Positions 1-5,060 are shown, numbered from the stretch's first letter. The stretch: DNA of 5,060 nt from an uncultured Brevibacterium sp. (GCA_902489185.1 CABTZC010000171.1:1-5060), one strand, 5' to 3'. The notes: a model not told the origin generated them from the sequence alone. Numbers and translations are program-made.

Positions 1-1
1 G

Positions 2-55
2 CGCGGAACAACCGAAGGTGCGCACATCGATGTCAGCTTCCGAGGCGCCTCATGA
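2..55 (+). CDS. 3' end of an unidentified upstream gene (partial)
   Basis: A reading frame enters from the left edge and ends in TGA at 53-55, leaving 17 visible residues (RGTTEGAHIDVSFRGAS). Its stop overlaps the ATG of the next gene as ATGA, the usual sign of translationally coupled genes in one operon, and this is the main reason to treat it as coding. The fragment is too short to recognise. From memory, TIGR03089 genes in mycobacteria lie beside a LytR-CpsA-Psr (LCP) wall-polymer ligase gene (Rv3267 next to Rv3268), so an LCP protein is a reasonable guess, but nothing in these 17 residues proves it. Confidence 0.5.
   Translation, partial: RGTTEGAHIDVSFRGAS
42..45 (+). promoter_or_regulatory. 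Shine-Dalgarno of the TIGR03089 gene
   Basis: GAGG lies six bases before the ATG at 52, inside the last codons of the upstream frame. Together with the ATGA overlap it fixes the start codon and suggests coupled translation. Confidence 0.5.
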
Positions 56-663
56 TCGCGCGCGCCGTTAAAGCGATCGCTGGGCGACCCGACCCCATTA
101 TCGAGTGGATTGATGAATATGGGCGGTTAGAACTCACGGGACGCGTTTTCGCCAACTGGATATACAAGTCCGCTGGACTGCTGCGGGACGTTTGCCCGGA
201 TGCACTCGTGCTCAACCCCACAGGACCTCTTCACTGGCGCGAACTTGCGTGCATTTTTGCTGCGTGCGGCAGCGACGTCCCCGTCTTGGTGGGTGCCAGG
301 ACGGACGCCGAGGCGGAAGTGACTTCCGCTGATTCGTGGGTAGGCATGGTTGCCGCTGGGCACGACCTTTCGCCGTTTGAACACGCGGAAGAACTGTGGG
401 TTTTCGACCCTGCACCGCTTGCCCTGTCCACCAAAGTCGAACCGGGAGACACAGACTACATTTCAGCCGTTCGTGCATATCCCGATGTAGCCCCGCTTCT
501 TGACGGCCCGATTGAGTACACCCGCTTTGGCACTGAAGTCCGCGCGCACTCAGTCGACGGACCCGCGCGGGTGGCGACCACCTCGGTCCCGGAAACTGAC
601 CAACAACTTTCCGAACTGTTCCACGCACTCATACACGGACAACTGACTGTCAATCTCTCTTAG
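52..663 (+). CDS. TIGR03089 family protein (AMP-binding-enzyme-like fragment, function unknown)
   Basis: This 203-residue protein resembles the actinobacterial TIGR03089 family, whose members show faint similarity to the N-terminal part of AMP-forming acyl-CoA synthetases and occur about once per genome. Visible support is the opening region (about residues 14-80): a P-D-P-I-I-E-W-I-D strand, an L-T-G-R-V-F-A-N-W segment followed by a leucine-rich helix, then an LHWRELACIFAACGSDVPVLVG stretch that matches the early Rossmann-like part of adenylating enzymes. The Ser/Thr/Gly-rich phosphate-binding loop and the C-terminal lid domain of true acyl-CoA synthetases are missing, so adenylation is unlikely. 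No signal peptide or membrane segment is seen, so it should be cytoplasmic. The ATG at 52 is chosen because it overlaps the upstream stop (ATGA) and has GAGG at 42-45, six bases away. The frame stays open to the window edge, but no start codon lies upstream of 52 within view. The family assignment is by recall of sequence pattern; the function is unknown. Confidence 0.75.
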   Translation: MIARAVKAIAGRPDPIIEWIDEYGRLELTGRVFANWIYKSAGLLRDVCPDALVLNPTGPLHWRELACIFAACGSDVPVLVGARTDAEAEVTSADSWVGMVAAGHDLSPFEHAEELWVFDPAPLALSTKVEPGDTDYISAVRAYPDVAPLLDGPIEYTRFGTEVRAHSVDGPARVATTSVPETDQQLSELFHALIHGQLTVNLS

Positions 664-666
664 CTA

Positions 667-702
667 TGTGATCTGTATCGCAGATATGGCAGAATGCAGA
701 CA
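667..702 (+). promoter_or_regulatory. Candidate scoA promoter (extended -10), leaderless start
   Basis: The 38-base gap before scoA contains TGG-CAGAAT at 687-695, which fits an extended -10 element (TGn followed by a hexamer close to TATAAT). Six bases separate it from the A of the ATG at 702, so transcription would begin on the start codon itself. No purine-rich Shine-Dalgarno is visible at 690-701, which agrees with a leaderless mRNA, a common form in actinobacteria. A -35 at 667-672 (TGTGAT) is poor, as is often true of extended -10 promoters. This is inferred from sequence only. Confidence 0.4.
671..685 (+). promoter_or_regulatory. Short inverted repeat before scoA, possible operator
   Basis: ATCTG at 671-675 and CAGAT at 681-685 form perfect 5-base arms around a 5-base spacer. 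The repeat falls between the proposed -35 and -10 of scoA, where a repressor would block polymerase. Short arms like these can arise by chance, and no regulator gene is visible nearby. Confidence 0.25.
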
Positions 703-1472
703 TGGACAAAGTAGTTGCGTCAGCAGCAGAAGCCGTTGCCGACATTTTTGATGGTGCTCGCATTGCCGCCGGCGGGTTCGGAGTATGTGGAATCCCTTCC
801 GTCCTCATCGATGCCCTGAAGGACCAGGGCGCGAAGAACCTGACCGTTGTTTCGAATAACTGTGGAGTCGATGGACAGGGCTTGGGTGTTTTGCTCGAGT
901 CGAAGCAGATCGACACCGTAATCGCGTCATACGTAGGTGAAAATAAAGAGTTCGCGCGTCAGTACCTGTCTGGTGAGTTGCGTGTTGTGCTTACCCCACA
1001 AGGCACGCTGGCAGAAAAACTCCGGGCAGCTGGAGCGGGAATCCCGGCGTTCTACACCGTAACCGGAGTGGGGACACAGGTCGCCGACGGTGGCATGCCC
1101 CTCAAATACGACGCGGACGGCAATGTCATCGAGGAATCCAAACCCAAAGTGACTCGGGAACTCGACACGTTTGGTGAGGCCGAAACGTATGTGTTGGAGG
1201 AATCTCTTCCGTGCGACTTTGCGCTCGTCCGTGCAGCTAAGGCCGACCGTCATGGCAACTTAGTATTCCACGCGTCAGCACGAAACTTTAACCCTCCGGC
1301 AGCGCAGGCTGGTCGCATCACGATTGTTGAAGCAGAAGAAGTGGTCGAACCTGGCCAGCTTGACCCCAACGAGGTCCACCTGCCGGGTGTGTACGTCCAC
1401 CGGATTGTGGAATTGACGCCGGAGCAGGCCAAAGACAAGTCGATCGAGAAGCGGACGGTGAGGAACTCATGA
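702..1472 (+). CDS. scoA: 3-oxoacid CoA-transferase subunit A (succinyl-CoA:acetoacetate/3-oxoadipate type)
   Basis: This 256-residue protein is the alpha subunit of a family I CoA-transferase, which moves CoA from succinyl-CoA to a 3-oxoacid such as acetoacetate (ketone-body use) or 3-oxoadipate (aromatic breakdown). It matches SCOT-type A subunits along its length: the glycine-rich GGFGVCGIP motif at residues 24-32, SNNCG at 51-55, the TPQGTLAEKLRAAGAGIPAFYT block at 98-119, then a LP-DFALV-A-K-DR-GNLVF segment, the NFNP motif, and a VEPG-LDP-E-H-PG-YV tail. The catalytic glutamate is on subunit B, encoded next. The length is normal for the family. Its stop overlaps the scoB ATG by four bases (1469-1472), so the subunits should be made in equal amounts. 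ATG at 702 gives the expected N-terminus but lacks a Shine-Dalgarno. The enzyme is cytoplasmic. Acetoacetate and 3-oxoadipate forms (Sco and PcaI) are hard to separate by eye; the absence of other aromatic-pathway genes here makes Sco the safer name. Confidence 0.93.
   Translation: MDKVVASAAEAVADIFDGARIAAGGFGVCGIPSVLIDALKDQGAKNLTVVSNNCGVDGQGLGVLLESKQIDTVIASYVGENKEFARQYLSGELRVVLTPQGTLAEKLRAAGAGIPAFYTVTGVGTQVADGGMPLKYDADGNVIEESKPKVTRELDTFGEAETYVLEESLPCDFALVRAAKADRHGNLVFHASARNFNPPAAQAGRITIVEAEEVVEPGQLDPNEVHLPGVYVHRIVELTPEQAKDKSIEKRTVRNS
1458..1464 (+). promoter_or_regulatory. Shine-Dalgarno of scoB inside the end of scoA
   Basis: GTGAGGA, with a GAGGA core at 1460-1464, sits four bases before the scoB ATG at 1469, within the last codons of scoA. 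With the ATGA overlap it supports re-initiation of ribosomes finishing scoA. Confidence 0.55.
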
Positions 1473-2134
1473 GCCTGACACGCAACCAAATGGCCGCCCG
1501 TATTGCCCAAGAACTTGAAGACGGCAGTTACGTGAATTTGGGAATTGGCCTTCCTACCCTGGTACCCAACTATGTCCCCGAGGGTGTGCACGTTGTTCTG
1601 CAAAGTGAAAATGGCCTCCTCGGCGTTGGCCCCTATCCCACAGAGGACCAGGTTGACCCCGACCTCATCAACGCGGGTAAAGAAACCGTGACCATGCTTC
1701 CGGGTTCGTCGTATTTCGACTCGGCTACCAGCTTCGGAATGATCCGCGGCAAGAAAGTGGACTTTGCTGTCCTGGGCGCTATGCAGGTGGCACGAAACGG
1801 CGACATTGCCAACTGGATGATCCCAGGAAAAATGGTCAAGGGTATGGGTGGAGCAATGGACCTTGTCCACGGCGCTCGCACCATCCTGGTCGTCATGGAA
1901 CACGTCGCTAAAGACGACTCGCCAAAGCTTCTTGACGAGTGCTCTCTGCCACTCACTGGTAAAGGTGTAGTACAGCGGATCGTCACTGACCTGGCAGTCA
2001 TCGACGTACGCGATGGCGAATTTGTTCTTGTCGAACGCGCCCCTGGTGTCGATGTTGAAACGATTGTCGAAAAGACCGGCAGTCCACTCAGGGTTGAGGG
2101 AGATATTCCGGAAATCCAGGTGCCACAGGTTTAA
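1469..2134 (+). CDS. scoB: 3-oxoacid CoA-transferase subunit B
   Basis: This 221-residue protein is the beta subunit that completes the ScoA/ScoB transferase. It carries the catalytic glutamate, E47, in the SENGLLGVGP motif (residues 46-55); in family I CoA-transferases this residue forms the glutamyl-CoA thioester intermediate. Other family blocks are YVNLGIGLPTLVPNYVP (21-37), the MLPGSSYFDSATSFGMIRG region (76-94), FAVLGAMQV (99-107), NWMIPGK (115-121) and GMGGAMDLV (125-133). Length and motif order are normal and I see no break. The start is set by the ATGA overlap with scoA and the GAGGA just upstream. It ends 87 bases from the convergent manA stop, with a 40-base inverted repeat just after it that probably ends the transcript. 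As with ScoA, the substrate (acetoacetate or 3-oxoadipate) cannot be decided from sequence inspection. Confidence 0.94.
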   Translation: MSLTRNQMAARIAQELEDGSYVNLGIGLPTLVPNYVPEGVHVVLQSENGLLGVGPYPTEDQVDPDLINAGKETVTMLPGSSYFDSATSFGMIRGKKVDFAVLGAMQVARNGDIANWMIPGKMVKGMGGAMDLVHGARTILVVMEHVAKDDSPKLLDECSLPLTGKGVVQRIVTDLAVIDVRDGEFVLVERAPGVDVETIVEKTGSPLRVEGDIPEIQVPQV

Positions 2135-2141
2135 GGCATGT

Positions 2142-2181
2142 CATGCGTGTCGGCGTCACGTACGTGGCGCCTACACGCGTG
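2142..2181. terminator. 40-base near-perfect inverted repeat, likely two-way terminator for scoAB and manA
   Basis: The arms are 2142-2161 and 2162-2181 and match at 17 of 20 positions, with unpaired or wobble positions at 2144/2179, 2151/2172 and 2156/2167. The centre contains the perfect palindrome CACGTACGTG (2157-2166). It lies between the stop codons of convergent scoB (ends 2134) and manA (ends at 2222), the right place to stop RNA polymerase from both sides. Neither side has a real U-tract: there are only scattered short T runs after 2190, and TTAAACC on the other strand. It would therefore be a non-canonical hairpin of the kind reported in actinobacteria. A small second hairpin, GGAC-gttt-GTCC, follows at 2186-2197. 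Confidence 0.65.
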
Positions 2182-2185
2182 TGTA

Positions 2186-2197
2186 GGACGTTTGTCC
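2186..2197. repeat. Small hairpin beside the main convergent terminator
   Basis: GGAC (2186-2189) pairs with GTCC (2194-2197) across a GTTT loop. The four-base stem is weak alone, but it lies five bases past the 40-base inverted repeat and may help termination on the plus strand. Confidence 0.25.
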
Positions 2198-2221
2198 ACC
2201 CCGGTTCTTTGCCTGCGTTTG

Positions 2222-3391
2222 TTACACCGAGGCGATGAAGAGTTTTCCGTCTCCACACACGTCGAGGTTTCCGTCGGTTGCGGGGACAAAAAAAGAATCC
2301 CCAGTGTTGAGGGTTGCGCTGTCCTGGGTTTCCGTGGACAGCACATAGGTGCCTTCTACACACAGCACGATCGCAGGACCATTGAGTTCAACGGTCATAT
2401 CTGCATGCGTCAACGGCATGAGCTTGAAGTCGTCAGTTTCTCCTTTTAGCCATTTACCTTCACCACCGGCCACACGCACCGGCGCGGTGGGTTTGTATGT
2501 GACAACGGCTTGGAGTTCGTCAATGTCGATGTGCTTGGACGTCAGGCCACCACGTAGAACGTTGTCGGAACTGGCCATAATCTCGATTCCAAGTCCACCC
2601 AAGTATGAGTGCAAGATTCCTGCGTTTAACGCGATTGCTTCCCCGGGGTTGAGCGTGATCATGTTGAGCATCAAGGCGACAAGCGCCCCTGGGTCAGTAG
2701 GGAAATCGCTGTTTACCCTCTTGAGTGTGGATACCGGGTCGTGCACGGACCCTTCCAGCGACGGGTGATCGGCCTCCACTGGCTCATACTTTAACTGGGA
2801 GAGATGGTCGGCCAGTTCTCCATACTTGGGCTCCGTGAGGATTGAGGACAGTGCCGTCTTAAGTGGGTCGGGACCTGTGAGGGCTGTGATCACGTTGGTG
2901 AGTAGCGGGTTTCCCGAGGCCGTTTCCAGGCGTTCGAACGTTGCGCGGATTGCGTGGAGTGTGCGGAAACCGCACAGTACGTCGAAGGGGGTGAGCGCGT
3001 AAACCATTTCAGGCTTGTGCCACGCGTCCGTGTAATTACGGTAAGGCGCATCCATGCTCACACCTTCTGCGTTCTCTCGTGCATACCCTGCACGCGCTTG
3101 ATCAAGAGTGGGGTGGGCTTGAATGGACAGGGCAGTTCGCGCTGACAGGATTTTAAAAAGGAAGGGGAGTCGTTCGCCGTACGTTTTGCGCACTGCACTG
3201 CCAACATCCTCAGGGTGTAAATCTAAATAATCGAGAAGCGTGGAGTCAGCAGTGCGTGAAGGAGCTTTGGGGTGAGCGCCTAACCAGTACTCGGCCACAG
3301 GAGTACCGTCGGCTGGGATACCCAGGATTTCTTGGATCCCGTGCATGTTACCCCACGCATAATTTTGCACTGTTCCGCGAATCTCGAACAT
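2222..3391 (-). CDS. manA: Mannose-6-phosphate isomerase, class I
   Basis: This 389-residue zinc enzyme converts mannose-6-phosphate and fructose-6-phosphate into each other, supplying GDP-mannose synthesis for envelope mannosides and letting the cell use mannose. Family blocks are in order: NYAWG near the start (10-14), EYWLGAHPKAPS (34-45), LPFLFKIL (75-82), SIQAHP (89-94), HKPEM (125-129), DVLCGFR (137-143), and the long AGILHSYLGGLGIEIMASSDNVLRGGLT-KHID region (257-289). Expected zinc ligands are Q91, H93, E128 and H261, and R280 is the conserved active-site arginine, so the enzyme looks active. The length is normal. The ATG at 3389-3391 is chosen because the family N-terminus begins at MFEIRGTV and AAGGAGG lies just before it. 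A GTG 20 codons upstream would add a basic, unconserved stretch and lies within the upstream terminator stem. The gene follows the hydrolase gene on the same strand after 103 bases, but a terminator and a separate possible promoter suggest its own transcript. Confidence 0.95.
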   Translation of the reverse strand: MFEIRGTVQNYAWGNMHGIQEILGIPADGTPVAEYWLGAHPKAPSRTADSTLLDYLDLHPEDVGSAVRKTYGERLPFLFKILSARTALSIQAHPTLDQARAGYARENAEGVSMDAPYRNYTDAWHKPEMVYALTPFDVLCGFRTLHAIRATFERLETASGNPLLTNVITALTGPDPLKTALSSILTEPKYGELADHLSQLKYEPVEADHPSLEGSVHDPVSTLKRVNSDFPTDPGALVALMLNMITLNPGEAIALNAGILHSYLGGLGIEIMASSDNVLRGGLTSKHIDIDELQAVVTYKPTAPVRVAGGEGKWLKGETDDFKLMPLTHADMTVELNGPAIVLCVEGTYVLSTETQDSATLNTGDSFFVPATDGNLDVCGDGKLFIASV

Positions 3392-3394
3392 TGT

Positions 3395-3401
3395 CCTCCT
3401 T
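3395..3401 (-). promoter_or_regulatory. Shine-Dalgarno that fixes the manA start
   Basis: On the minus strand AAGGAGG stands three bases before the ATG at 3391. It is the strongest ribosome site in the window and rules for the 389-residue form over the longer GTG form. The spacing is rather short. Confidence 0.8.
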
Positions 3402-3409
3402 GTATCCAC

Positions 3410-3422
3410 GCGTAGCCTACGC
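3410..3422. promoter_or_regulatory. Perfect 13-base palindrome over the manA -10, possible operator
   Basis: GCGTAG-C-CTACGC has perfect six-base arms about position 3416. It covers the proposed manA -10 (3414-3419) and would lie just upstream of the transcript start, the place for a repressor site. No regulator is known from this window, so function is inferred from symmetry and position only. Confidence 0.35.
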
Positions 3423-3442
3423 AGATACGGGCGAAAAACCAA
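3414..3442 (-). promoter_or_regulatory. Candidate manA promoter
   Basis: Read on the minus strand, TTGGTT (3442-3437) and TAGGCT (3419-3414) are separated by exactly 17 bases. Each matches the consensus at three key positions (TTGnnn and TAnnnT), which is usual for actinobacterial housekeeping promoters. A start near 3407 would give a short leader of about 16 bases with the Shine-Dalgarno. The -35 overlaps the T-rich tail of the upstream terminator. Confidence 0.45.
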
Positions 3443-3477
3443 CGTGGGCACTAGAGTTCATACTCTAGTACCCACGT
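3434..3477 (-). terminator. Intrinsic terminator after the peptidoglycan hydrolase gene
   Basis: Positions 3442-3457 pair with 3462-3477 to make a 16-base stem with a four-base loop (3458-3461). The single imperfect pair, 3449/3470, is a U-G wobble in minus-strand RNA but a C-A mismatch in plus-strand RNA, so the hairpin is best formed on the minus strand. It is followed on that strand by UUGGUUUUU (down to 3434). It begins 17 bases past the stop codon of the hydrolase gene and is the clearest intrinsic terminator in the window. Confidence 0.85.
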
Positions 3478-3494
3478 CGCATGGTTCTGAGCCG

Positions 3495-5060
3495 TTAGTC
3501 GTCCAGGAAACGGACGAACTTTGCTCCACGCTTTGTCATCCAGTCGTAGCTACGTTCGGACGTGTTCGTCCTCCGCGAACCAGCGTCCAGCATCTTGCCC
3601 TTCTTGTCGGAGACGATCCCCACGTGACCTGGCGCCCAGATAATGTCGCCTGGCTTTGCTTCCTTCTCTGAAACAATACGGCCAGCGCGCATCTGTGCAC
3701 TTGAGTGACGTGGAATCTTGATGCCAATCTTGTTGTACACGTAGCGGGTGTAGCCGGAGCAGTCCCATCCGTTCGGAGTGTTTCCGCCCCACACGTACGG
3801 AGTACCTAGGCCCTTTCTAGCCTCCTTGATAATGTCGCGACGGATATCTCTAGTCGACTTTTCCTTCGACTTCTTTTTGGTCTTGTCCTTGACCTTTTCC
3901 TTCGACTTCTTCTTGGCCTTGTCCTTGACCTTTTTCTTAGGCTTTTCTTTGGACTTTTCTTTTGGCTTTTCCCCAGGTTGAGGGGCATCCGAAGGCTGCG
4001 GGTTCTGGTCGGTGGCACCGCCGCGGATTGCCGGACCCGGTCCGTATTCTACGGTTCCAAATCCGTCGGTGTGTTGTACGCGAGCACCTTCGAAGCGTTG
4101 CTCCAACTGCCCTGCAGACTTTTTAACGTCAGACGTGGGGTATCCCATGTGTCCGCGTTCAAAGCCTTTATCTTTCCAGTATTTCCAGATGACACCCCAG
4201 GTAGCGTGCGCTCCGGTGTTAGGCGACCAGTGCGTTGCTCCACGCTGGAATGCTTGGTAGGAACCGCGCTTAAGAGGTTTTTCGTTCTGAGTGGGCAAGC
4301 CCAGGTCGCTCCGGTTCTTCTTCCACGCACTGGCCATGCCATTGCGCAGGATGACCGCACCCGTTGCCTTCGTCCAGGTGATGTAGCCGTGGGTGTACTT
4401 CTGTACGTATCCGCCGCCCCACTTGTATTCCTTGCCCTGTGGGCGACCCAGGACTTTTTCATTGCCCTTGTACGCCTTTTTGATAGGGGTCAGGTTTTGT
4501 TTCCGTGGCTTTTTCTTCTTCGGGGCTTCGACTTTTTGGCCCTTTTGCAGTTTAGAGACTGCGTTACGGATTTCTCCCATTCGGGCGTAGAAAGCGTCAC
4601 CTGGGCAGTCGGTGTTGCCTACATTGCGGTGTGAGGTAATTGTTCGGATTGAGCGTCCGTTGACGTTTGTCCGACCTTTTGCGTCGACGCCGTTGAGCTT
4701 CCACGCAATAGCGTGTTCAACTGCGTTCAGAGCTTCGGCACTAGGTGCTTTCTTGTCGTAGTCACCCATAACCGAGATCCCGAAGGTTCCAGTGTTAAAG
4801 CCCTGTGCGTGTGCACCGACTACGGGGCGGTTGATGTTGCCGGCACGTCCCTGCCACATGCGTCCATACTTGTCGACGAGAACGTTGTATCCCACGTCGG
4901 CCCAGCCACGCCCCTTGGTGTGGAACGTGTAGATTCCGCGAATGATGCCAGGAACATCGCCAGCCGAGTAGTTGTTTGATCCGGCAGTGTGGTGGATAAC
5001 CGCAGCCTTAACCTTAGGGGCATACGACGGACTGCCATTGCGCAGTCGTTCGTTGGCTCC
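3495..5060 (-). CDS. Two-headed peptidoglycan hydrolase: PGRP/Amidase_2, LGFP repeats, Lys-rich linker, NlpC/P60 (5' partial)
   Basis: The frame is open from the right edge to a stop at 3495-3497, showing 521 residues; the true start and any signal peptide lie outside. Domains in visible numbering: a zinc amidase of the PGRP/Amidase_2 fold (about 17-170), with VIHHTAG at 21-27 (probable ligand H23) and TSHRNVGNTDCPGD giving H144 and C152 with the expected spacing of eight; a basic stretch (179-187); LGFP-type repeats (about 197-342) marked by LGRP, LGLP and MGYP; a Pro- then Lys/Glu-rich linker (about 347-403); and an NlpC/P60 domain (about 406-521) with catalytic C434 in WDCSGY and H479 in GHVGIV. 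The third catalytic place seems to be D492 (MLDAG), where His, Asn or Gln is common. The amidase should cut the MurNAc-L-Ala bond, and NlpC/P60 usually cuts within the stem peptide. It is probably secreted and wall-bound, acting in cell separation or wall turnover. The GTG at 4895 is internal to the amidase domain (preceded by RGWAD), so it is not the start. Confidence 0.9.
   Translation of the reverse strand, partial: GANERLRNGSPSYAPKVKAAVIHHTAGSNNYSAGDVPGIIRGIYTFHTKGRGWADVGYNVLVDKYGRMWQGRAGNINRPVVGAHAQGFNTGTFGISVMGDYDKKAPSAEALNAVEHAIAWKLNGVDAKGRTNVNGRSIRTITSHRNVGNTDCPGDAFYARMGEIRNAVSKLQKGQKVEAPKKKKPRKQNLTPIKKAYKGNEKVLGRPQGKEYKWGGGYVQKYTHGYITWTKATGAVILRNGMASAWKKNRSDLGLPTQNEKPLKRGSYQAFQRGATHWSPNTGAHATWGVIWKYWKDKGFERGHMGYPTSDVKKSAGQLEQRFEGARVQHTDGFGTVEYGPGPAIRGGATDQNPQPSDAPQPGEKPKEKSKEKPKKKVKDKAKKKSKEKVKDKTKKKSKEKSTRDIRRDIIKEARKGLGTPYVWGGNTPNGWDCSGYTRYVYNKIGIKIPRHSSAQMRAGRIVSEKEAKPGDIIWAPGHVGIVSDKKGKMLDAGSRRTNTSERSYDWMTKRGAKFVRFLDD
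3859..3930 (-). repeat. Two tandem 36-base repeats in the hydrolase linker
   Basis: Units 3859-3894 and 3895-3930 agree at 34 of 36 bases; the two differences are T/C changes. Each encodes the 12-residue unit KVKDK(A/T)KKKSKE, and looser Lys/Glu/Pro copies continue to about 3972. Near-identity at DNA level points to recent duplication by slippage or unequal exchange. The strongly basic linker could hold the enzyme to acidic wall polymers. Confidence 0.85.

Noticed and set aside
212..628. 138-codon open frame on the minus strand opposite the TIGR03089 gene
   Set aside because: The product is rich in Arg, Pro and Cys as expected of a shadow frame, and the plus-strand frame has family similarity and a coupled start.
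1250..1903. 217-codon open frame on the minus strand opposite scoA/scoB
   Set aside because: It is antisense to two well-conserved subunits, its product matches no known family pattern, and no ribosome site stands out.
2138..2449. 103-codon plus-strand frame starting just after scoB
   Set aside because: It begins in the terminator palindrome and runs antisense into the conserved 3' end of manA; its product has no recognisable features.
3392..3451. Longer manA form starting at the GTG at 3449-3451
   Set aside because: The extra 20 residues are basic and not family-like, the GTG lies inside the terminator stem, and the ATG at 3391 has a strong AAGGAGG before it.
3859..3972. Tandem repeats as a CRISPR array or mobile-element remnant
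   Set aside because: The units are directly adjacent without spacers, keep a multiple of three and encode an in-frame Lys/Glu linker.
3978..4634. 218-codon open frame on the plus strand opposite the hydrolase gene
   Set aside because: Its product has no recognisable domain and lies wholly antisense to strongly conserved LGFP and amidase sequence.
4893..4895. GTG as the start of the hydrolase gene
   Set aside because: The frame continues to the window edge and encodes the VIHHTAG part of the amidase domain, so this GTG is an internal valine.

Overview
The window looks like chromosomal DNA from an actinobacterium of moderate GC content (mid-50s percent by eye, not computed). Three things support this: a TIGR03089-type protein, a family described only from Actinobacteria; LGFP repeats joined to a peptidoglycan amidase domain, an architecture typical of actinobacterial envelope enzymes; and terminators and promoters of actinobacterial style. 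A genus cannot be fixed from this sequence alone.

Layout. Two transcription blocks face each other. The plus-strand block (about 1-2134) holds the last codons of an unidentified gene, a TIGR03089 family gene joined to it by an ATGA stop/start overlap, and the scoA-scoB pair for a 3-oxoacid CoA-transferase, also joined by an ATGA overlap. A possible promoter just before scoA would give a leaderless transcript. The minus-strand block (5060 down to 2222) holds a large peptidoglycan hydrolase whose 5' end lies beyond the right edge, a clear intrinsic terminator, and manA (class I mannose-6-phosphate isomerase) with its own possible promoter and a strong Shine-Dalgarno. The blocks converge on an 87-base gap that holds a 40-base near-perfect inverted repeat, probably a two-way terminator.

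Function. ScoAB moves CoA from succinyl-CoA to a 3-oxoacid (acetoacetate or 3-oxoadipate) and feeds acetyl-CoA and the TCA cycle. ManA links fructose-6-phosphate with mannose-6-phosphate, the source of GDP-mannose for envelope mannosides. The hydrolase combines a zinc amidase (PGRP/Amidase_2), LGFP wall-binding repeats, a Lys/Glu repeat linker and a C-terminal NlpC/P60 cysteine peptidase, so it should cut peptidoglycan at two kinds of bond.

I see no transposon, phage, CRISPR, tRNA or rRNA, and no evidence for an undescribed multi-gene system. The items most worth checking are the 40-base palindrome, the leaderless scoA promoter, the palindrome over the manA -10, the terminator/promoter overlap before manA, and the two-headed hydrolase with its repeat linker and an Asp in place of the usual third NlpC/P60 residue.
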